NCBI RefSeq assembly: GCF_000150955.2
Contig: NC_011676.1
Coordinates: 888,419-952,418, forward strand
Direction: 5' to 3'
From: Phaeodactylum tricornutum CCAP 1055/1
Taxonomy: Eukaryota; Bacillariophyta; Bacillariophyceae; Surirellales; Neidiaceae
Length of the DNA stretch: 64,000 nt
Shown: positions 39,261 through 50,570 of the stretch, in pieces
How the letters are laid out: each line of letters starts with the position of its first letter
Numbering within the stretch: position 1 is the stretch's first letter
Made by a program: the position numbers and the translations under genes
The notes under the pieces: generated by a model
Database searches by the model: none
What the model was told of the DNA's origin: nothing
The model's input: only the letters and a program-made list of their open reading frames with translations

Positions 39261-41216
39261 ATGCTTTCGAGCACGAGTACCATTCCCAAGCTAGACGGCG
39301 AGGTCGTCACGCTCAGCATCATCAAGAAGCCCACCGAAACCAAGAAGAGACGCACCAAGATTATTTGTACCTTGGTAAGTATTGGGTCCTCTGTCGGAGA
39401 CTCAGTTGACGGAAGTGACCCAGCTGTATTTCATGGGCACATATCCTGCCGGAGTGTGTTATGCTGTCGTGTATCTCAACGGGCGTTATCGTTCGTATCT
39501 CGTCCTTACCATTACGGGCGCTCGGCTCGATCACTCACTGCTTCCTACTATGTTCCAGGGACCTGCTTGTTGGAGCGAAGAAGGCCTCGGCCAGCTCATG
39601 GACGCCGGCATGAATGTGGCTCGCTTCAACTTTTCCCACGGCGATCACGAAGGACACGGAAAAGTCCTCGAACGTTTGCGCAAGGTTGCCAAGGAAAAGA
39701 AGCGCAACATTGGTACGTACGAACAAACCACGAACATTCGTCTTTTGAGCGTGTACGCGTGTCTTTTTGTAGCTCTACCGGACGAAACAAATGGAGCTGT
39801 AGCGTGCTTCTGTAGGCGCCTGGTTTACCATCTTTCCTCACACCCCATTCTTGATTCCTTTCCTCATCGGCCACAGCGGTGCTCTTGGATACCAAGGGTC
39901 CGGAAATTCGTACGGGATTTTTTGCCGACGGCATCGACAAGATTAACCTGTCCAAGGGAGACACGATCGTACTGACCACGGACTATGACTTCAAGGGCGA
40001 TAGCAAGCGTTTGGCGTGCAGTTACCCCACACTAGCCAAGTCCGTTACCCAGGGACAAGCCATTCTTATTGCCGACGGATCACTCGTTTTGACCGTCTTG
40101 AGCATCGACACGGCTAATAACGAAGTGCAGTGTCGCGTCGAGAACAACGCTTCCATTGGCGAACGCAAAAACATGAATTTGCCCGGAGTTGTCGTCGATT
40201 TACCCACCTTCACCGAACGTGACGTCAACGATATCGTCAATTTTGGTATCAAGAACAAGGTAGACTTTATCGCTGCTTCTTTTGTTCGCAAGGGAAGTGA
40301 CGTGACCAACCTGCGCAAGCTCCTCGCCGACAATGGCGGTCCACAGATCAAAATCATTTGTAAGATTGAGAATCAAGAAGGCCTCGAGAACTACGGAGAC
40401 ATTCTGGAGCACACGGATGCCATCATGGTGGCCCGCGGTGATCTCGGTATGGAAATTCCTTCGTCCAAGGTATTTCTGGCGCAAAAGTACATGATTCGCG
40501 AAGCCAACGTTGCGGGCAAGCCCGTTGTCACTGCCACGCAAATGCTCGAAAGTATGGTGACCAACCCGCGTCCTACGCGTGCCGAATGTTCCGACGTGGC
40601 CAACGCCGTTTACGACGGCACCGACGCCGTTATGCTGTCGGGAGAAACCGCCAACGGTCCACACTTTGAAAAGGCCGTGCTGGTCATGGCGCGTACGTGT
40701 TGCGAAGCCGAGTCGTCCCGCAACTACAACCTGTTGTTCCAGTCGGTCCGCAACTCAATCGTCATTGCGCGCGGTGGCTTGTCTACCGGGGAATCCATGG
40801 CCAGCAGTGCCGTCAAGTCGGCCCTCGACATTGAAGCCAAGTTGATTGTGGTCATGAGTGAAACGGGCAAGATGGGCAACTACGTGGCCAAATTTCGTCC
40901 GGGCTTGAGTGTCCTGTGCATGACCCCCAACGAAACGGCCGCGCGGCAGGCTAGTGGATTGCTGTTGGGCATGCACACGGTCGTGGTGGATTCGTTGGAA
41001 AAATCGGAAGAGTTGGTGGAAGAACTCAATTACGAATTAGTGCAATCCAACTTTCTCAAACCCGGCGACAAGATGGTTGTCATTGCCGGACGCATGGCCG
41101 GCATGAAGGAACAGTTGCGCATTGTGACGTTGGACGAGGGGAAGTCGTATGGTCACATTGTCTCCGGCACGAGCTTCTTCTTTGAACGCACACGTCTGTT
41201 GGACTTTAACGACTAA
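39261..41216 (+). CDS. Pyruvate kinase, copy B
   Basis: Exons 39261-39374, 39559-39712 and 39877-41216, with introns of the same length and position as copy A. The 535-residue protein differs at two places I noticed: SIIKKP for SVIKKP near the N-terminus and GIKNKVDF for GIKSKVDF. All catalytic motifs are intact. The first intron has more base changes than the exons, as expected for neutral divergence under purifying selection. Confidence 0.95.
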
Positions 41217-41846
41217 CTACAGTTTTGGACGGCGTGGTTGGCGAGTGCGGTCCCGTTCCGAGGTGATGTCCAATAGTTTGGACGGGCGCTAAACGTCGCG
41301 TGTCTTTAATTTTTTCTTAACATGGTTCTATATGGATTCTCAGGTAGAAACTATGATATTGCGGAACTCGCATCATATGGGCAAGTCTCGGTACTGCCGA
41401 GGTCCACCAGATAGCTGCAAATACAAGCATTGTGAGTCCAAATACATCTTTCCCGGCACAAGCGGAAATTGGTTCGTCAGCACAAAGTATAACTTTTGTT
41501 CTTCGCCATCTAGCTAGGTAGCTTCTGTCTGCAGTACAGGATTGGGTAGAGGGAGTCCATGTTGTCGTATCCTGATTGTCCATCGAGTCGTGTCATCGTC
41601 AGCCCGACGTAGTTTTTGTGTTTTCCACTACCATGGTTCTTCTTCGAGTTTCGGTTCGTGCACGAACAGTGATTGTGCGCTATTTTCTCTGTTCCCTCTC
41701 TAGGAATTCGGATACTTGGATGCATCGGTGCCGTCCGTAGGTATCAACGGTAGTATACGAACCTACGCTGTGAAACCAACAAGAGACACGCAGTAGCAAA
41801 ATTGATTGATACGTACAAACCTGGGTTCGCGAACCAAAGAAAGACC
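41217..41846. other. Intergenic region
   Basis: Counterpart of 26569-27198; nothing recognised. Confidence 0.4.
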
Positions 41847-42542
41847 ATGGGAACGATTTTTGGCAAACAGACTGTAGCGGAGCCCGCCTTTGAGGTGTTG
41901 TATCGGCAGACGCAGCAGGCTTACGAAATCCGGCGGTACGCGACGCGTTTTGCGGCGTCCACTTCAACGGATGCGAACTCGGACAGTGCTCCCTTCAACG
42001 CTCTCGCTCGCTACATCGGAGTCTTTGGGACACCGGAGAATCAAGGCCGGACGGCGATTAGTATGACCGCTCCCGTGGTCAAGGAAGAATCATCGGGTTC
42101 ATCACAACCAGAGGCCATGGCTATGACGGCGCCCGTCGTCAAGACGCCGTCCGATCCGAATGGCGAGGCTGGAATGGTGATGAAGTTTATTCTTCCGGCG
42201 GCGTACGACTCCATGGAGAAGATTCCGCAACCCACCAATCCACGCGTGCATATTGAGGAAATTCCTCCGGCGGTGGGAGCCGTGCACCGGTACTCGGGTA
42301 GTTTCGATGACGCCGTCTCGCGGAACAAAGCCCGATGGTTGGCGCAGCAATTGCGAGAGGATGGGGTGGATATTACCGAAGATTACGCCGTCGAGCACTA
42401 TCAGTTTTGGGGATACAATCCACCGTTTACGCTACCCATGTTCCGTCGCAACGAAGTATGGATTGAATTGGACGCGACGCAGGTTGATCAGATTGTGAAC
42501 GGCAAGGGAGGTGCGGCGAGTTCTACGACGGCCGTCAACTAA
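41847..42542 (+). CDS. SOUL haem-binding family protein, copy B
   Basis: 231 residues with the full SOUL domain. Differs from copy A by FDDAVSRN for FDDTVSRN and by STTAVN for STSAVN at the C-terminus. Confidence 0.88.
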   Translation: MGTIFGKQTVAEPAFEVLYRQTQQAYEIRRYATRFAASTSTDANSDSAPFNALARYIGVFGTPENQGRTAISMTAPVVKEESSGSSQPEAMAMTAPVVKTPSDPNGEAGMVMKFILPAAYDSMEKIPQPTNPRVHIEEIPPAVGAVHRYSGSFDDAVSRNKARWLAQQLREDGVDITEDYAVEHYQFWGYNPPFTLPMFRRNEVWIELDATQVDQIVNGKGGAASSTTAVN

Positions 42543-42700
42543 CGCGTGGAGTGGGATTGACGGTGAGGAATACCAGTGACTATTGGCGTGTGTCGGTACG
42601 CTCGCGTACACCCGGCAGGTTTACCCATGCATTTATGTTACCTATCTATACCCCCCGGGAAAATATTCTGTTGCCGATACGCGTACTTAGGGTGTTATTG

Positions 42701-43543
42701 CTAGTCGCGCAAGAAGTTGGCCAGCCGCGTCATGGGTGGCAGGTCCAGCAGCGCCTGTGGATGGACCGCCGCCGAGTCCATATCGGTATCCTTTTCTCGT
42801 TGCGTAATGGCGAGTTCGGTTTGCGACAGTCCGTGCCGGTTTTGTTTGTCCATGTCGAGCTCAATCGCGGTAATCGTCGTTTGCAAGCTGGTATGGTGTG
42901 TTGGCAAGGCTTGTTGCGTTTGTTGCAAAGCCTGTTGCATGGTAGTCAAGGCTTGTTGCATGACACGAATTTTGTCGACGCGTTCATCCTGATTCGTGTC
43001 AGCGAACGCATGGTTGGACACTGCGAGGGGTACGCAGTGTTGGAGTTGCGTTTGACGACTGGCCAACTGTGCGGCGCGTTCGAGGACGGAGATTTGCAAC
43101 GCGTGGATGCGGGCCGCTTCGTCGCGAACTTGCGTACGCAAAGCCTGTACGCGTTCCAAGGCTTCGACGTCGAGGAGTTCGGATTCCGCAAAGCCGTACG
43201 GATCATGGCGGGGTATCGTCCTGGTTGTGGTATCTATCGTTGTACCGGTAGCAGTACTACAAGTAGTGTCAGTAGTACCGGTAACAGTAGTAGTAGTATC
43301 TTGGTCTACGGCAAGAGTGTTGCGGTGCACGTAGAGATGAAAGGCTTCGTCGGTGACGGGTTGCACGATGCGTTGAATATGGGCGTGGAGACTAGCCTGT
43401 AAGGCGAGTCGCGTGGTTTCGTCCAAGGTCCCTTTACCAACACGTCCGTGATTGTGAAGGTGACGATCCACCGCGTGCAAGGCGGCGTCCAAATCAGACT
43501 CGGCGACCAAATTGTTGTTGCGTGCAGCGGCGACTTCCGTCAT
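42701..43543 (-). CDS. Coiled-coil protein of unknown function, copy B
   Basis: 280 residues from the ATG at 43543. It differs from copy A at a single residue that I noticed (TTITAIELD for TTIAAIELD). The opposite strand is also open for 283 codons (42551-43402), in a frame that is interrupted in unit 1, so that frame is not coding. Confidence 0.6.
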   Translation of the reverse strand: MTEVAAARNNNLVAESDLDAALHAVDRHLHNHGRVGKGTLDETTRLALQASLHAHIQRIVQPVTDEAFHLYVHRNTLAVDQDTTTTVTGTTDTTCSTATGTTIDTTTRTIPRHDPYGFAESELLDVEALERVQALRTQVRDEAARIHALQISVLERAAQLASRQTQLQHCVPLAVSNHAFADTNQDERVDKIRVMQQALTTMQQALQQTQQALPTHHTSLQTTITAIELDMDKQNRHGLSQTELAITQREKDTDMDSAAVHPQALLDLPPMTRLANFLRD

Positions 43544-44065
43544 GCTTGTCGTACCAGTCGTAGTATTGATGAATGTCAAAGTGAATAGAGAGGCAGGCAA
43601 TCACGACGAGGCAAAAGAATGGAACAGTATGGAGATTCACAGTCACGTGGGGACACTGGGTATTAGAGAGAATTCTGTCGGCGCATTGTCGGAAAAAAGC
43701 CGTTGCCAATGTTACCAAACACGCAATTTGAATTAGGATGACCCGGAGACTGAATTTATACCCGGAGATTGTTAGGAGTACGAACGCCCGATTGTGCAAA
43801 ACTACAGAACCCCATAAACGGACATACACAGACCGCAAGGATCCGGAAGGAAGCACGCCGACGACTACGAGACCGTAAGGGGAATGGGACCATGGGAAAC
43901 CAACACTAGGAACAACACACTAACAGCCAGATTACTTACCGTTACGGTAACAGGTTTGGCGTTGGTAGGCACACACAGGTATATCTGGCGCTACCCTGTT
44001 CTGGATACTCTCTCTATACATTTACAAATAGAAACAGTATCGACTAGTCACTCTCCAAGTGTAGC
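43544..44065. promoter_or_regulatory. Divergent promoter region, coiled-coil gene / PSMA1, copy B
   Basis: Counterpart of 28896-29417; essentially unchanged. Confidence 0.45.
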
Positions 44066-45091
44066 ATGTTTCGCAATCAATACGATACGGATGTGACGGT
44101 GTGGAGTCCGGAAGGACGACTCTTGCAGGTGCGTGCGTTTGTTTCGTTGGAATTAGAGTTGAAATTATTGGAGCTGAAAGAAACATTGGATGCCGTGGAG
44201 CTTACGGCTTTAGTTCAACGACTCTGGAGTCTTTGCATTCTTGCCGGTCCCTTGCTTACTTACTTGCGTATACAATGCACACACTTTCACGCACGCACTA
44301 TTACTCACTTCACACACTGACTAACAACGTTTCACGCTCGACAGGTCGAGTACGCCATGGAATCGGTCAAGCAAGGATCCGCCTGCGTAGGACTACGCTC
44401 GGACTCCATTTGCGTTTTGGGTGCGCTCAAACGTTCCGTATCCGAGCTCAGTAGTCACCAGAAGAAGCTCTTGCACATTGACGACCACATTGCCGTTGGC
44501 ATTGCCGGACTCACCGCGGACGCGCGTTCACTCGCCAAGTCTCTCCAGAGCGAGTGTCTCAACCACAAGTACGTCTACGGGACGCCCATCCCGCCGCATC
44601 AGCTCATGGCCGACCTCGCCGACAAGCACCAGCGGACCACGCAAACCTACGTCCGTAGACCCTTTGGAGTTGGACTCCTCGTCGCCAGTGTCGATACCAC
44701 CCGCCAAACACCGCACTTGTACCAAACCTGTCCCAGCGGGAACTTGTACGAATTCGTCGCATCCGCCATTGGCGCACGATCCCAATCCGCACGCACCTAT
44801 CTCGAAAAACACGTGGACGACTTGGCCAACGCCACCCGCGATCAACTCATCGTACACGCACTGCAAGCCCTCACCGGATGTGTCTCGGGAGACGATGAAC
44901 TCACACCCGACAACGGGTCCATCGTTGTTGTTGGAAAGGACATCCCCTACACCATGATTGAAGGAGCCGACTTGCAACCCTTTTTGGACCAGTTGGAAAC
45001 ACGAGAAACGCCGGACGACGATGATGACGGCGACGCACCCGACGAAGCGGAGAGTCCACTAGTGCCGGAGCCCCAAGCCATGGAAACCTAA
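44066..45091 (+). CDS. PSMA1: Proteasome subunit alpha type-1 (alpha 6), copy B
   Basis: Exons 44066-44128 and 44345-45091, 269 residues. Protein differences from copy A are VGKDIPY for VGNDIPY and EGADLQP for EGTDLQP. The intron has several substitutions and small indels (it is one base longer), again more than the exons. Confidence 0.95.
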
Positions 45092-45418
45092 CTGGTGTCG
45101 AATCATACCCAGCTTTCTACAGGGCCTCCGAACGATTCCGGTCGGTAATTGGGGCGCGTTGCCGTTCCAGATAGGATTTCCAATTCACACTTGCCTACTA
45201 ATGTAGGGTCATACCTAGCCTTGCAGTCTACACTCGTTTACTACACTTTCTTTACATACATATACCTATACACAGTCACATGCCCATACAACGGTGCCGT
45301 CACCACGAATCTCCAGCCAACGTCCACACAAACGTATACACACGCACAGTGTGCATCCAAATACAAATCCAACACACACATATATATAGAAAGCAAGGCA
45401 TTGACCTGGTGGTCGCCG
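45092..45418. other. Convergent 3' intergenic region
   Basis: Counterpart of 30443-30769 with the same AC/AT simple-sequence stretch. Confidence 0.45.
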
Positions 45419-47023
45419 CTACTTGCCATTGGACAAGGACAGCAACTGCAAAGCCGCAATCAACGCATCACCATCCCCACCGTCGACGTTCTCGTCCGCT
45501 TTGGCAGCGGGGAGCGATGTTTCCTTGACGGGATCCTTCGCCAACGATACAGCCAGAACCTTGGAGGCTTTTGGCTGCGGTGTGGCATTCGACCCATTTG
45601 GTAGAAAAGTGTTGGGAGAGGACTTTACCAAACGCCGTGACGCGCGAGTCGAGACTGCAGACGGCCCCGGTGGCTTTAGGAGTTTCGTTAAACCACATTC
45701 GTTCCAGCGTGAGGAACACTTTTGCAAGGCTGTAACGGTTTGATTGATATTACTGATTGCCGAAGGTTGTATCGCGGGCTGGTTGTCGGCCGCTACTCGA
45801 CGGTTGGAGTCCCAGTACATTGCCAAAGCTTGGTGAGCGTACTCCAAGCTATCACTCGCCCATGCCTGTGGAAGATTCTCCACGTCCCAGTCTAAACTGG
45901 TGTCGTTGGCGGCCGATAGTCCCCTGACGACGTGTTCCATACAAATGGGTAAAGCGTCCATACTGTAGCCGCCTTCCAGGGCAACTACCACGGGTGTGGT
46001 GTGGGTGCCTACGGCGCGGACAACACTGTGCGTCAAGGCCCGAAACCCCAGTGGTGACACGGAATTGTCCCCAATCAAATCTCCCCGAGCGGCATCCAGT
46101 CCACAGGAAATCAACACCAATTCGGGTTGGAAGGCGACAACGATGGGCAACACGAGTTCCGAGAAGGCGGCGGCGTATTCCACGTCACCCATGTGTCCTT
46201 GCGTCCAGGCCAGGTTGACGTTGGTGGCGTTCCGTCCGGTCTCGGTGGGTTTTCCGGTGGCGGGAAAGAAATGCTTGGCGACGTTGCTGCCCGTGTAGCG
46301 GTGCATTGACACGAAGAGTATACGTTCGTCGTTATAGGTGAGATCTTGTGTGCCGTTACCGTGGTGTATGTCCCAATCGAGAATGAGAACTTTGGTGGCG
46401 TGGCCTTGCTCAATCGCGTACCGCGCGGCCACGGCGACGGAATTCAAAAAGCAAAAGCCCATTTCGCGATGTTGACAAGCGTGATGTCCCGGAGGCCGAA
46501 TCAAGGCCACGGCGTGAATTGCCGGTGGTGTCGCGTCGGTGTTGGGAGTCGCGTTTAATCGGCACACGGCGTCGACACAATTCAACAGGCCGCCACAAGC
46601 CAAGCGTGCGGCAGCAAAGGTCTCCTGGTTCCAGTACAAATCACTGTCGAGCTGGCTTTGTTCGACGAGTTCTTCCGCAGTCATACAGGCTGTTGCGGCG
46701 AGACGATCGTAGTGCGCCTCGTCGTGGACGGCGGTGATTTCGGCACGTGTGGCTAGACGGCACGGGAGCGGCAGAAAGGTGTCGGGCGGAAAGACGCTTT
46801 GCAAATGTTCGTAGACGCAACGGATGCGTTCGGGGTTTTCGTAGACGTACTCGGCTGGAAACGCTTTTATCCGTACGTCGTCTTGTGTTGGATAGACTGC
46901 GGGAGGTTGCCAATGTACCGGATGGTGACGGAGTAATCGTTCGTCGTAGCAGAGATATACGGGAGGAGGGCGACGATGATCCCCGTGGGCACCGTCCGAC
47001 CGATGCACCACGAGATCGCTCAT
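45419..47023 (-). CDS. Class II histone deacetylase (complete)
   Basis: Encodes 534 residues in one exon from the ATG at 47023 (MSDLVVHRSD). The arginase/deacetylase fold covers residues 20-390: YENPERIRCVYEHL, HDEAHYDRL, IRPPGHHACQHREMGFCFLN with the catalytic His pair at 180-181, LDWDIHHGNGTQD at 215-227 with zinc-binding Asp and His, LISCGLDAARGD with the second zinc Asp, and VALEGGYSMDALP. All catalytic residues are present. The pattern fits the HDA1-like class II group, which removes acetyl groups from histones or other proteins. The C-terminal 140 residues are low-complexity and end in a short Leu-rich helix. A truncated second copy ends at the gap (30770-30910). No obvious organelle signal. 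Confidence 0.92.
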   Translation of the reverse strand: MSDLVVHRSDGAHGDHRRPPPVYLCYDERLLRHHPVHWQPPAVYPTQDDVRIKAFPAEYVYENPERIRCVYEHLQSVFPPDTFLPLPCRLATRAEITAVHDEAHYDRLAATACMTAEELVEQSQLDSDLYWNQETFAAARLACGGLLNCVDAVCRLNATPNTDATPPAIHAVALIRPPGHHACQHREMGFCFLNSVAVAARYAIEQGHATKVLILDWDIHHGNGTQDLTYNDERILFVSMHRYTGSNVAKHFFPATGKPTETGRNATNVNLAWTQGHMGDVEYAAAFSELVLPIVVAFQPELVLISCGLDAARGDLIGDNSVSPLGFRALTHSVVRAVGTHTTPVVVALEGGYSMDALPICMEHVVRGLSAANDTSLDWDVENLPQAWASDSLEYAHQALAMYWDSNRRVAADNQPAIQPSAISNINQTVTALQKCSSRWNECGLTKLLKPPGPSAVSTRASRRLVKSSPNTFLPNGSNATPQPKASKVLAVSLAKDPVKETSLPAAKADENVDGGDGDALIAALQLLSLSNGK

Positions 47024-47732
47024 GGTGCCACTGCCAAGTTGATCGTCAACAGTCGATAGAGTCAATACCAGATACTCAGTTGCCGTCGCTAGGTAACAAG
47101 GAGACTTCCGGTTCTGGACGTGTGTGTATGTGTGTAGTGGACTCGGATGTTACCGCTGCTAGCTGAAAGGCAAGCATCACAATCAAACAATCCGTGAATT
47201 CTCTGCCGCGTGTGTCGGTAATTTTTGGGCGTGAACGGGAATAGTGTATTTTCGTACAGTTACATTGGTACCGTTATCTGACAACTCTGCAGACAGCTCC
47301 CGGACATCCCAATCTACTCAAGAAAGCACCGAAGGGAAGTCGACCGTGCTTTGGCGACTGTGTCTTCCCGAGTACCAACTATCGGTATTCACGCGAACCA
47401 CGGTTCCAGTAATTGTCCGTCAGTTTTCGCTGGAGATAATTATACGACACGATGGTCGGTGTCACATTTCAGGATCATCCCATACCCCTAACCCTGTATA
47501 AAGCGACCTGTGCGGAATGACCCCATCGTCGGTCGCGCAAGGAGTTGCTTCCCTGTCCGCACCATGGCGCAATACTACTAGAATAGACAACAATGAATCA
47601 ATAGAACGAACGTTGACTGTTCACAGTAATCAACAAACACGACAACATCATCATTGGAGAACACGAACAGTAACTGTAATTCGTAACCCAAACTCGACAC
47701 CCCAGCGTGCTCTTTCCCTTTCCATCTCTACA
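47024..47732. promoter_or_regulatory. Divergent region, HDAC / COG4
   Basis: About 700 bases shared by two divergent genes. A TATA-like ctgtataaag occurs at about 47494, upstream of the COG4 gene. The COG4 frame is open from 47517, so part of this stretch could be translated. Confidence 0.45.
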
Positions 47733-50483
47733 ATGACGGCGTCGGCGTCTCCCAACAAAAAGCCGCTGGTGACCATTCTGGAAGACCAGTCGAAGCCCGT
47801 TCCGAAAACCATGGTGGAAGCGCTCGAGAGTGACGACCCCGAGGCCGCTCTGCGTGCACTGTCCCTAGCCGCCCGTCACCAGGCCGTCGTGTTGACCCAG
47901 ACTCTGGAACGCGACTTGTCTGGCTTCCTTACGGAACTTCCGGAACTCTTGACGTTGGGAGAATCGCATCCCGTACACAATACTACGGCTTGTGCGGATT
48001 CCATTCATCATTCCTTGACCAAGATTGCTTCGGGCGGATCGGCAGCTTCGCGAGAAATTCGGCTACTCGAGCAGGAAAAGGCCGAATTCGACGCGCACGC
48101 GGCAGCCGTACATCTCGCTCTCACCTTGCGTACGAATTCCGATCGGGCAGCCCGTGCCTTGCAGTCGCAACAGTACGAACAGGTTGCCCAGGCCATTACG
48201 CCTTGGCTAGCCTGGCACCAACAACAACAACAAGCTCCACCACCAGGTACCGATCCTCGTGCGACACACTCCGAAAACGACGATCCCGCAATGGATCCTC
48301 GTGTACGGGCGTACGCCGGAGAATACTCTCTACAACAGCTCAGCACAACGTACGAAACGACCAAAATCATACTCTTGCAGAATTATGAACACGCGGTGCA
48401 ACAAGGGGACTTGCAGGCCCTCGGAAAGTACACACCTATACTCAGTTCCTTACAACTCGAGTCCGAGGCTGTCCGACTCTATTTGCAGTTTCTCAAGTCT
48501 TTGTTGCAATCCTCCATTCGGCAAGCTCTCGATCCAACGCACAGTCAGTCGCAGAATTCCAACGGGCCGTCCAACACTGTACCACCCTACGTCCCCATGG
48601 CCAAGGTATACAACGCTGCGGTACACGTCTTGCGCCACCACTTGCCCATGGTTTCATCCTACTTGTACAAGGCCCAAGGCGACGTGGCCGTTGTGCAGTT
48701 GGTACACGTCCAAGTGGAAGAAACCGTCTTGCCCATGCTGGAACGCTTCCAAAAATCGAGGGATTTAGCCTCGGTCAGCACGCAAGCACAGCGCATCGCC
48801 GCCGACTTGGAAGAACGCTACACGGGGCGGACAGCCGTCGATGCACACGACGCAGCGGCGGAAGCCGACGATGCCGGCTTTGGTGCCCTCGTGGGATCCC
48901 TCACGGACGTGGACGCAACTATGCAGGAAGTCGCGACCTGCTTGCAGCACGTCGAATCCTATTTGCGCTTTGTTCAGCATACCTGTGATCAAGTACAAAA
49001 GGCCCGCACTATGCGACACGAACAATCGTTCTCACGCGAATGGGAGAACGACGGTACGCCCGTAGACTTGATGGAAACAATTGAAATTCTGCCAACCCGC
49101 ACCAATTTGCATCTGGCCCTAGCCGAAGTGGGTGGGCAGTATGCGAGTATCGAACGCTGCTTGTTGATGGCTAGTATGCAACGTGCCTTTCACGCCAGCG
49201 AGGACGACCCGCGATACTATCGACCCTTGGGCATGGCTTCCGGTGGCACCAACCACGGGAATGGCAATTCTTCCTTTCCGTCGAAAGCGCTACAAACGGC
49301 CTTGGTGGAGACTTGCCTGTACGCTACTCGACGAGGTACCCAACGTGCTTTCGCCACGGGACACACCGGAACAGCGTCGGCCATGACCAACTTTGGCGTG
49401 GATTGCCTCTTGGTCTTATTGGAAGTGTTATCGCAACGAGCGGAAGAGGCGGGAGTTGCGGTACTCAAGCCCGGTGACGGACTCCTGGCGGGTTCGGGCG
49501 GTATTTTCAACGCACACACGTTGTTGCGCCAAGGAACGCAAGTCAGTCACGCCGTAGTCAACGCTGGTGTGACGACTAGTGCACACAAGAAGAAAAGCAC
49601 GGCCGCAGCGGACGATCTCCAACAGAAGCAGGAAGTGGAGCGAGGGATTGCCCGGGCCTGTGCCATGTTGAACGATTTGGAAGTGGCGGTTGGGCACGTA
49701 GACCAACTCGAAAGCGTCTTAAGTGAGGCCATCGCCAAGGGATTTCCTCCGAACACACACGACACGGAGCAGTTGCAGCTTTGTGTAAAATCGTTGGGTA
49801 CCGTGACGGAACGCTTCCGCATGGCGTCCGACGGAACTGTAGAAAATCTCGAATCGGTTTTGAAAACGCGTATCCGCGCAATCGTTGGAGACGCCGTTGG
49901 TGGTAGTGGCGAAAGCTCCGGATTCATGGGTGTGGGATCCAAGTCCACAGACAAGGTGACCATGCGAATGAATTACAATTTAGACGAAGACGCTTACAAT
50001 TTGGCACAACTGGGAGAGAGTTACGTTTCCCGTCTGTGTGTCCTACTGGACGAGCTTTTGGAACCGTTGCGTATTCACTTAGCGCCACGTCTGTGGGATG
50101 CGCTACTCTTTCAAGTCATGGGTACAGCGGCCAAGCGCTTGGAAACGTACCTGCGTAAATGCCCCCTGACGGCCTTGGGTGCCTTCTTGTTGGATGCCGA
50201 TGTGCGCGATTTGGTTTCGTACACAAAATCGCGTTTGAGCGACGACACGGCGTCTTCTAATGTGGGCTTGACTAAATCCTGTCCGGCCTTGGCGCGCTTG
50301 ATCCAGATCGCGAAACTTGTCTGTGTGGACGATTTGGACGACGTGGTGGATTTGGTTTCGGCCAGCAAACGCAAAGGACTGTGGGATTTGAAACTAGACG
50401 ACACGAAAGCCTTTTTGTGTTTGCGCGTGGAGTTTGAAGACGAACATGTACACGAATTGTTGCGACTACCCGACGAGGCCTAA
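47733..50483 (+). CDS. COG4: Conserved oligomeric Golgi complex subunit 4
   Basis: 916 residues from the MTASASPNKK start, single exon. It belongs to the CATCHR tethering family: a helical N-terminal part (residues 30-180, with LSLAARHQAVVLTQTLERDL and heptads) followed by the long helical COG4 domain. The last 150 residues carry the best-conserved block: YVSRLCVLLDELLEPLRIHL, LWDALLFQVMG, KCPLTALGAFLLDADVRDLV, LARLIQIAKLVCVDDLDDVV and AFLCLRVEF. COG4 is a core subunit of lobe A of the COG complex, which tethers vesicles returning within the Golgi and binds SNAREs. It is longer than the human protein (about 785) owing to low-complexity insertions. An upstream in-frame ATG at 47517 would add 72 residues of biased composition and is less likely. 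Confidence 0.88.
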   Translation: MTASASPNKKPLVTILEDQSKPVPKTMVEALESDDPEAALRALSLAARHQAVVLTQTLERDLSGFLTELPELLTLGESHPVHNTTACADSIHHSLTKIASGGSAASREIRLLEQEKAEFDAHAAAVHLALTLRTNSDRAARALQSQQYEQVAQAITPWLAWHQQQQQAPPPGTDPRATHSENDDPAMDPRVRAYAGEYSLQQLSTTYETTKIILLQNYEHAVQQGDLQALGKYTPILSSLQLESEAVRLYLQFLKSLLQSSIRQALDPTHSQSQNSNGPSNTVPPYVPMAKVYNAAVHVLRHHLPMVSSYLYKAQGDVAVVQLVHVQVEETVLPMLERFQKSRDLASVSTQAQRIAADLEERYTGRTAVDAHDAAAEADDAGFGALVGSLTDVDATMQEVATCLQHVESYLRFVQHTCDQVQKARTMRHEQSFSREWENDGTPVDLMETIEILPTRTNLHLALAEVGGQYASIERCLLMASMQRAFHASEDDPRYYRPLGMASGGTNHGNGNSSFPSKALQTALVETCLYATRRGTQRAFATGHTGTASAMTNFGVDCLLVLLEVLSQRAEEAGVAVLKPGDGLLAGSGGIFNAHTLLRQGTQVSHAVVNAGVTTSAHKKKSTAAADDLQQKQEVERGIARACAMLNDLEVAVGHVDQLESVLSEAIAKGFPPNTHDTEQLQLCVKSLGTVTERFRMASDGTVENLESVLKTRIRAIVGDAVGGSGESSGFMGVGSKSTDKVTMRMNYNLDEDAYNLAQLGESYVSRLCVLLDELLEPLRIHLAPRLWDALLFQVMGTAAKRLETYLRKCPLTALGAFLLDADVRDLVSYTKSRLSDDTASSNVGLTKSCPALARLIQIAKLVCVDDLDDVVDLVSASKRKGLWDLKLDDTKAFLCLRVEFEDEHVHELLRLPDEA

Positions 50484-50570
50484 AAGGACGCATTCGTTTA
50501 AGTAGTAGATAGTCACAATACATACTCCCCATTATGTTGTTGTTGTAAGTCTTCCCGTCACGTCGTTGGA

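Larger units (their letters stand above)
30961..45559. repeat. Duplicated unit 2 (right copy)
   Basis: Corresponds to unit 1 at 5150-30910 without the 11.1-kb block at 8919-20021. It starts at the gap and ends where the unit 1 copy of HDAC reaches the gap. The sequence then continues as single-copy DNA through the rest of HDAC. Confidence 0.9.

Noticed and set aside
42551-43402. A 283-codon plus-strand frame opposite the coiled-coil gene
   Set aside because: In unit 1 the same frame is interrupted near 28094, while the minus-strand frame is intact in both units, so it is an antisense shadow.
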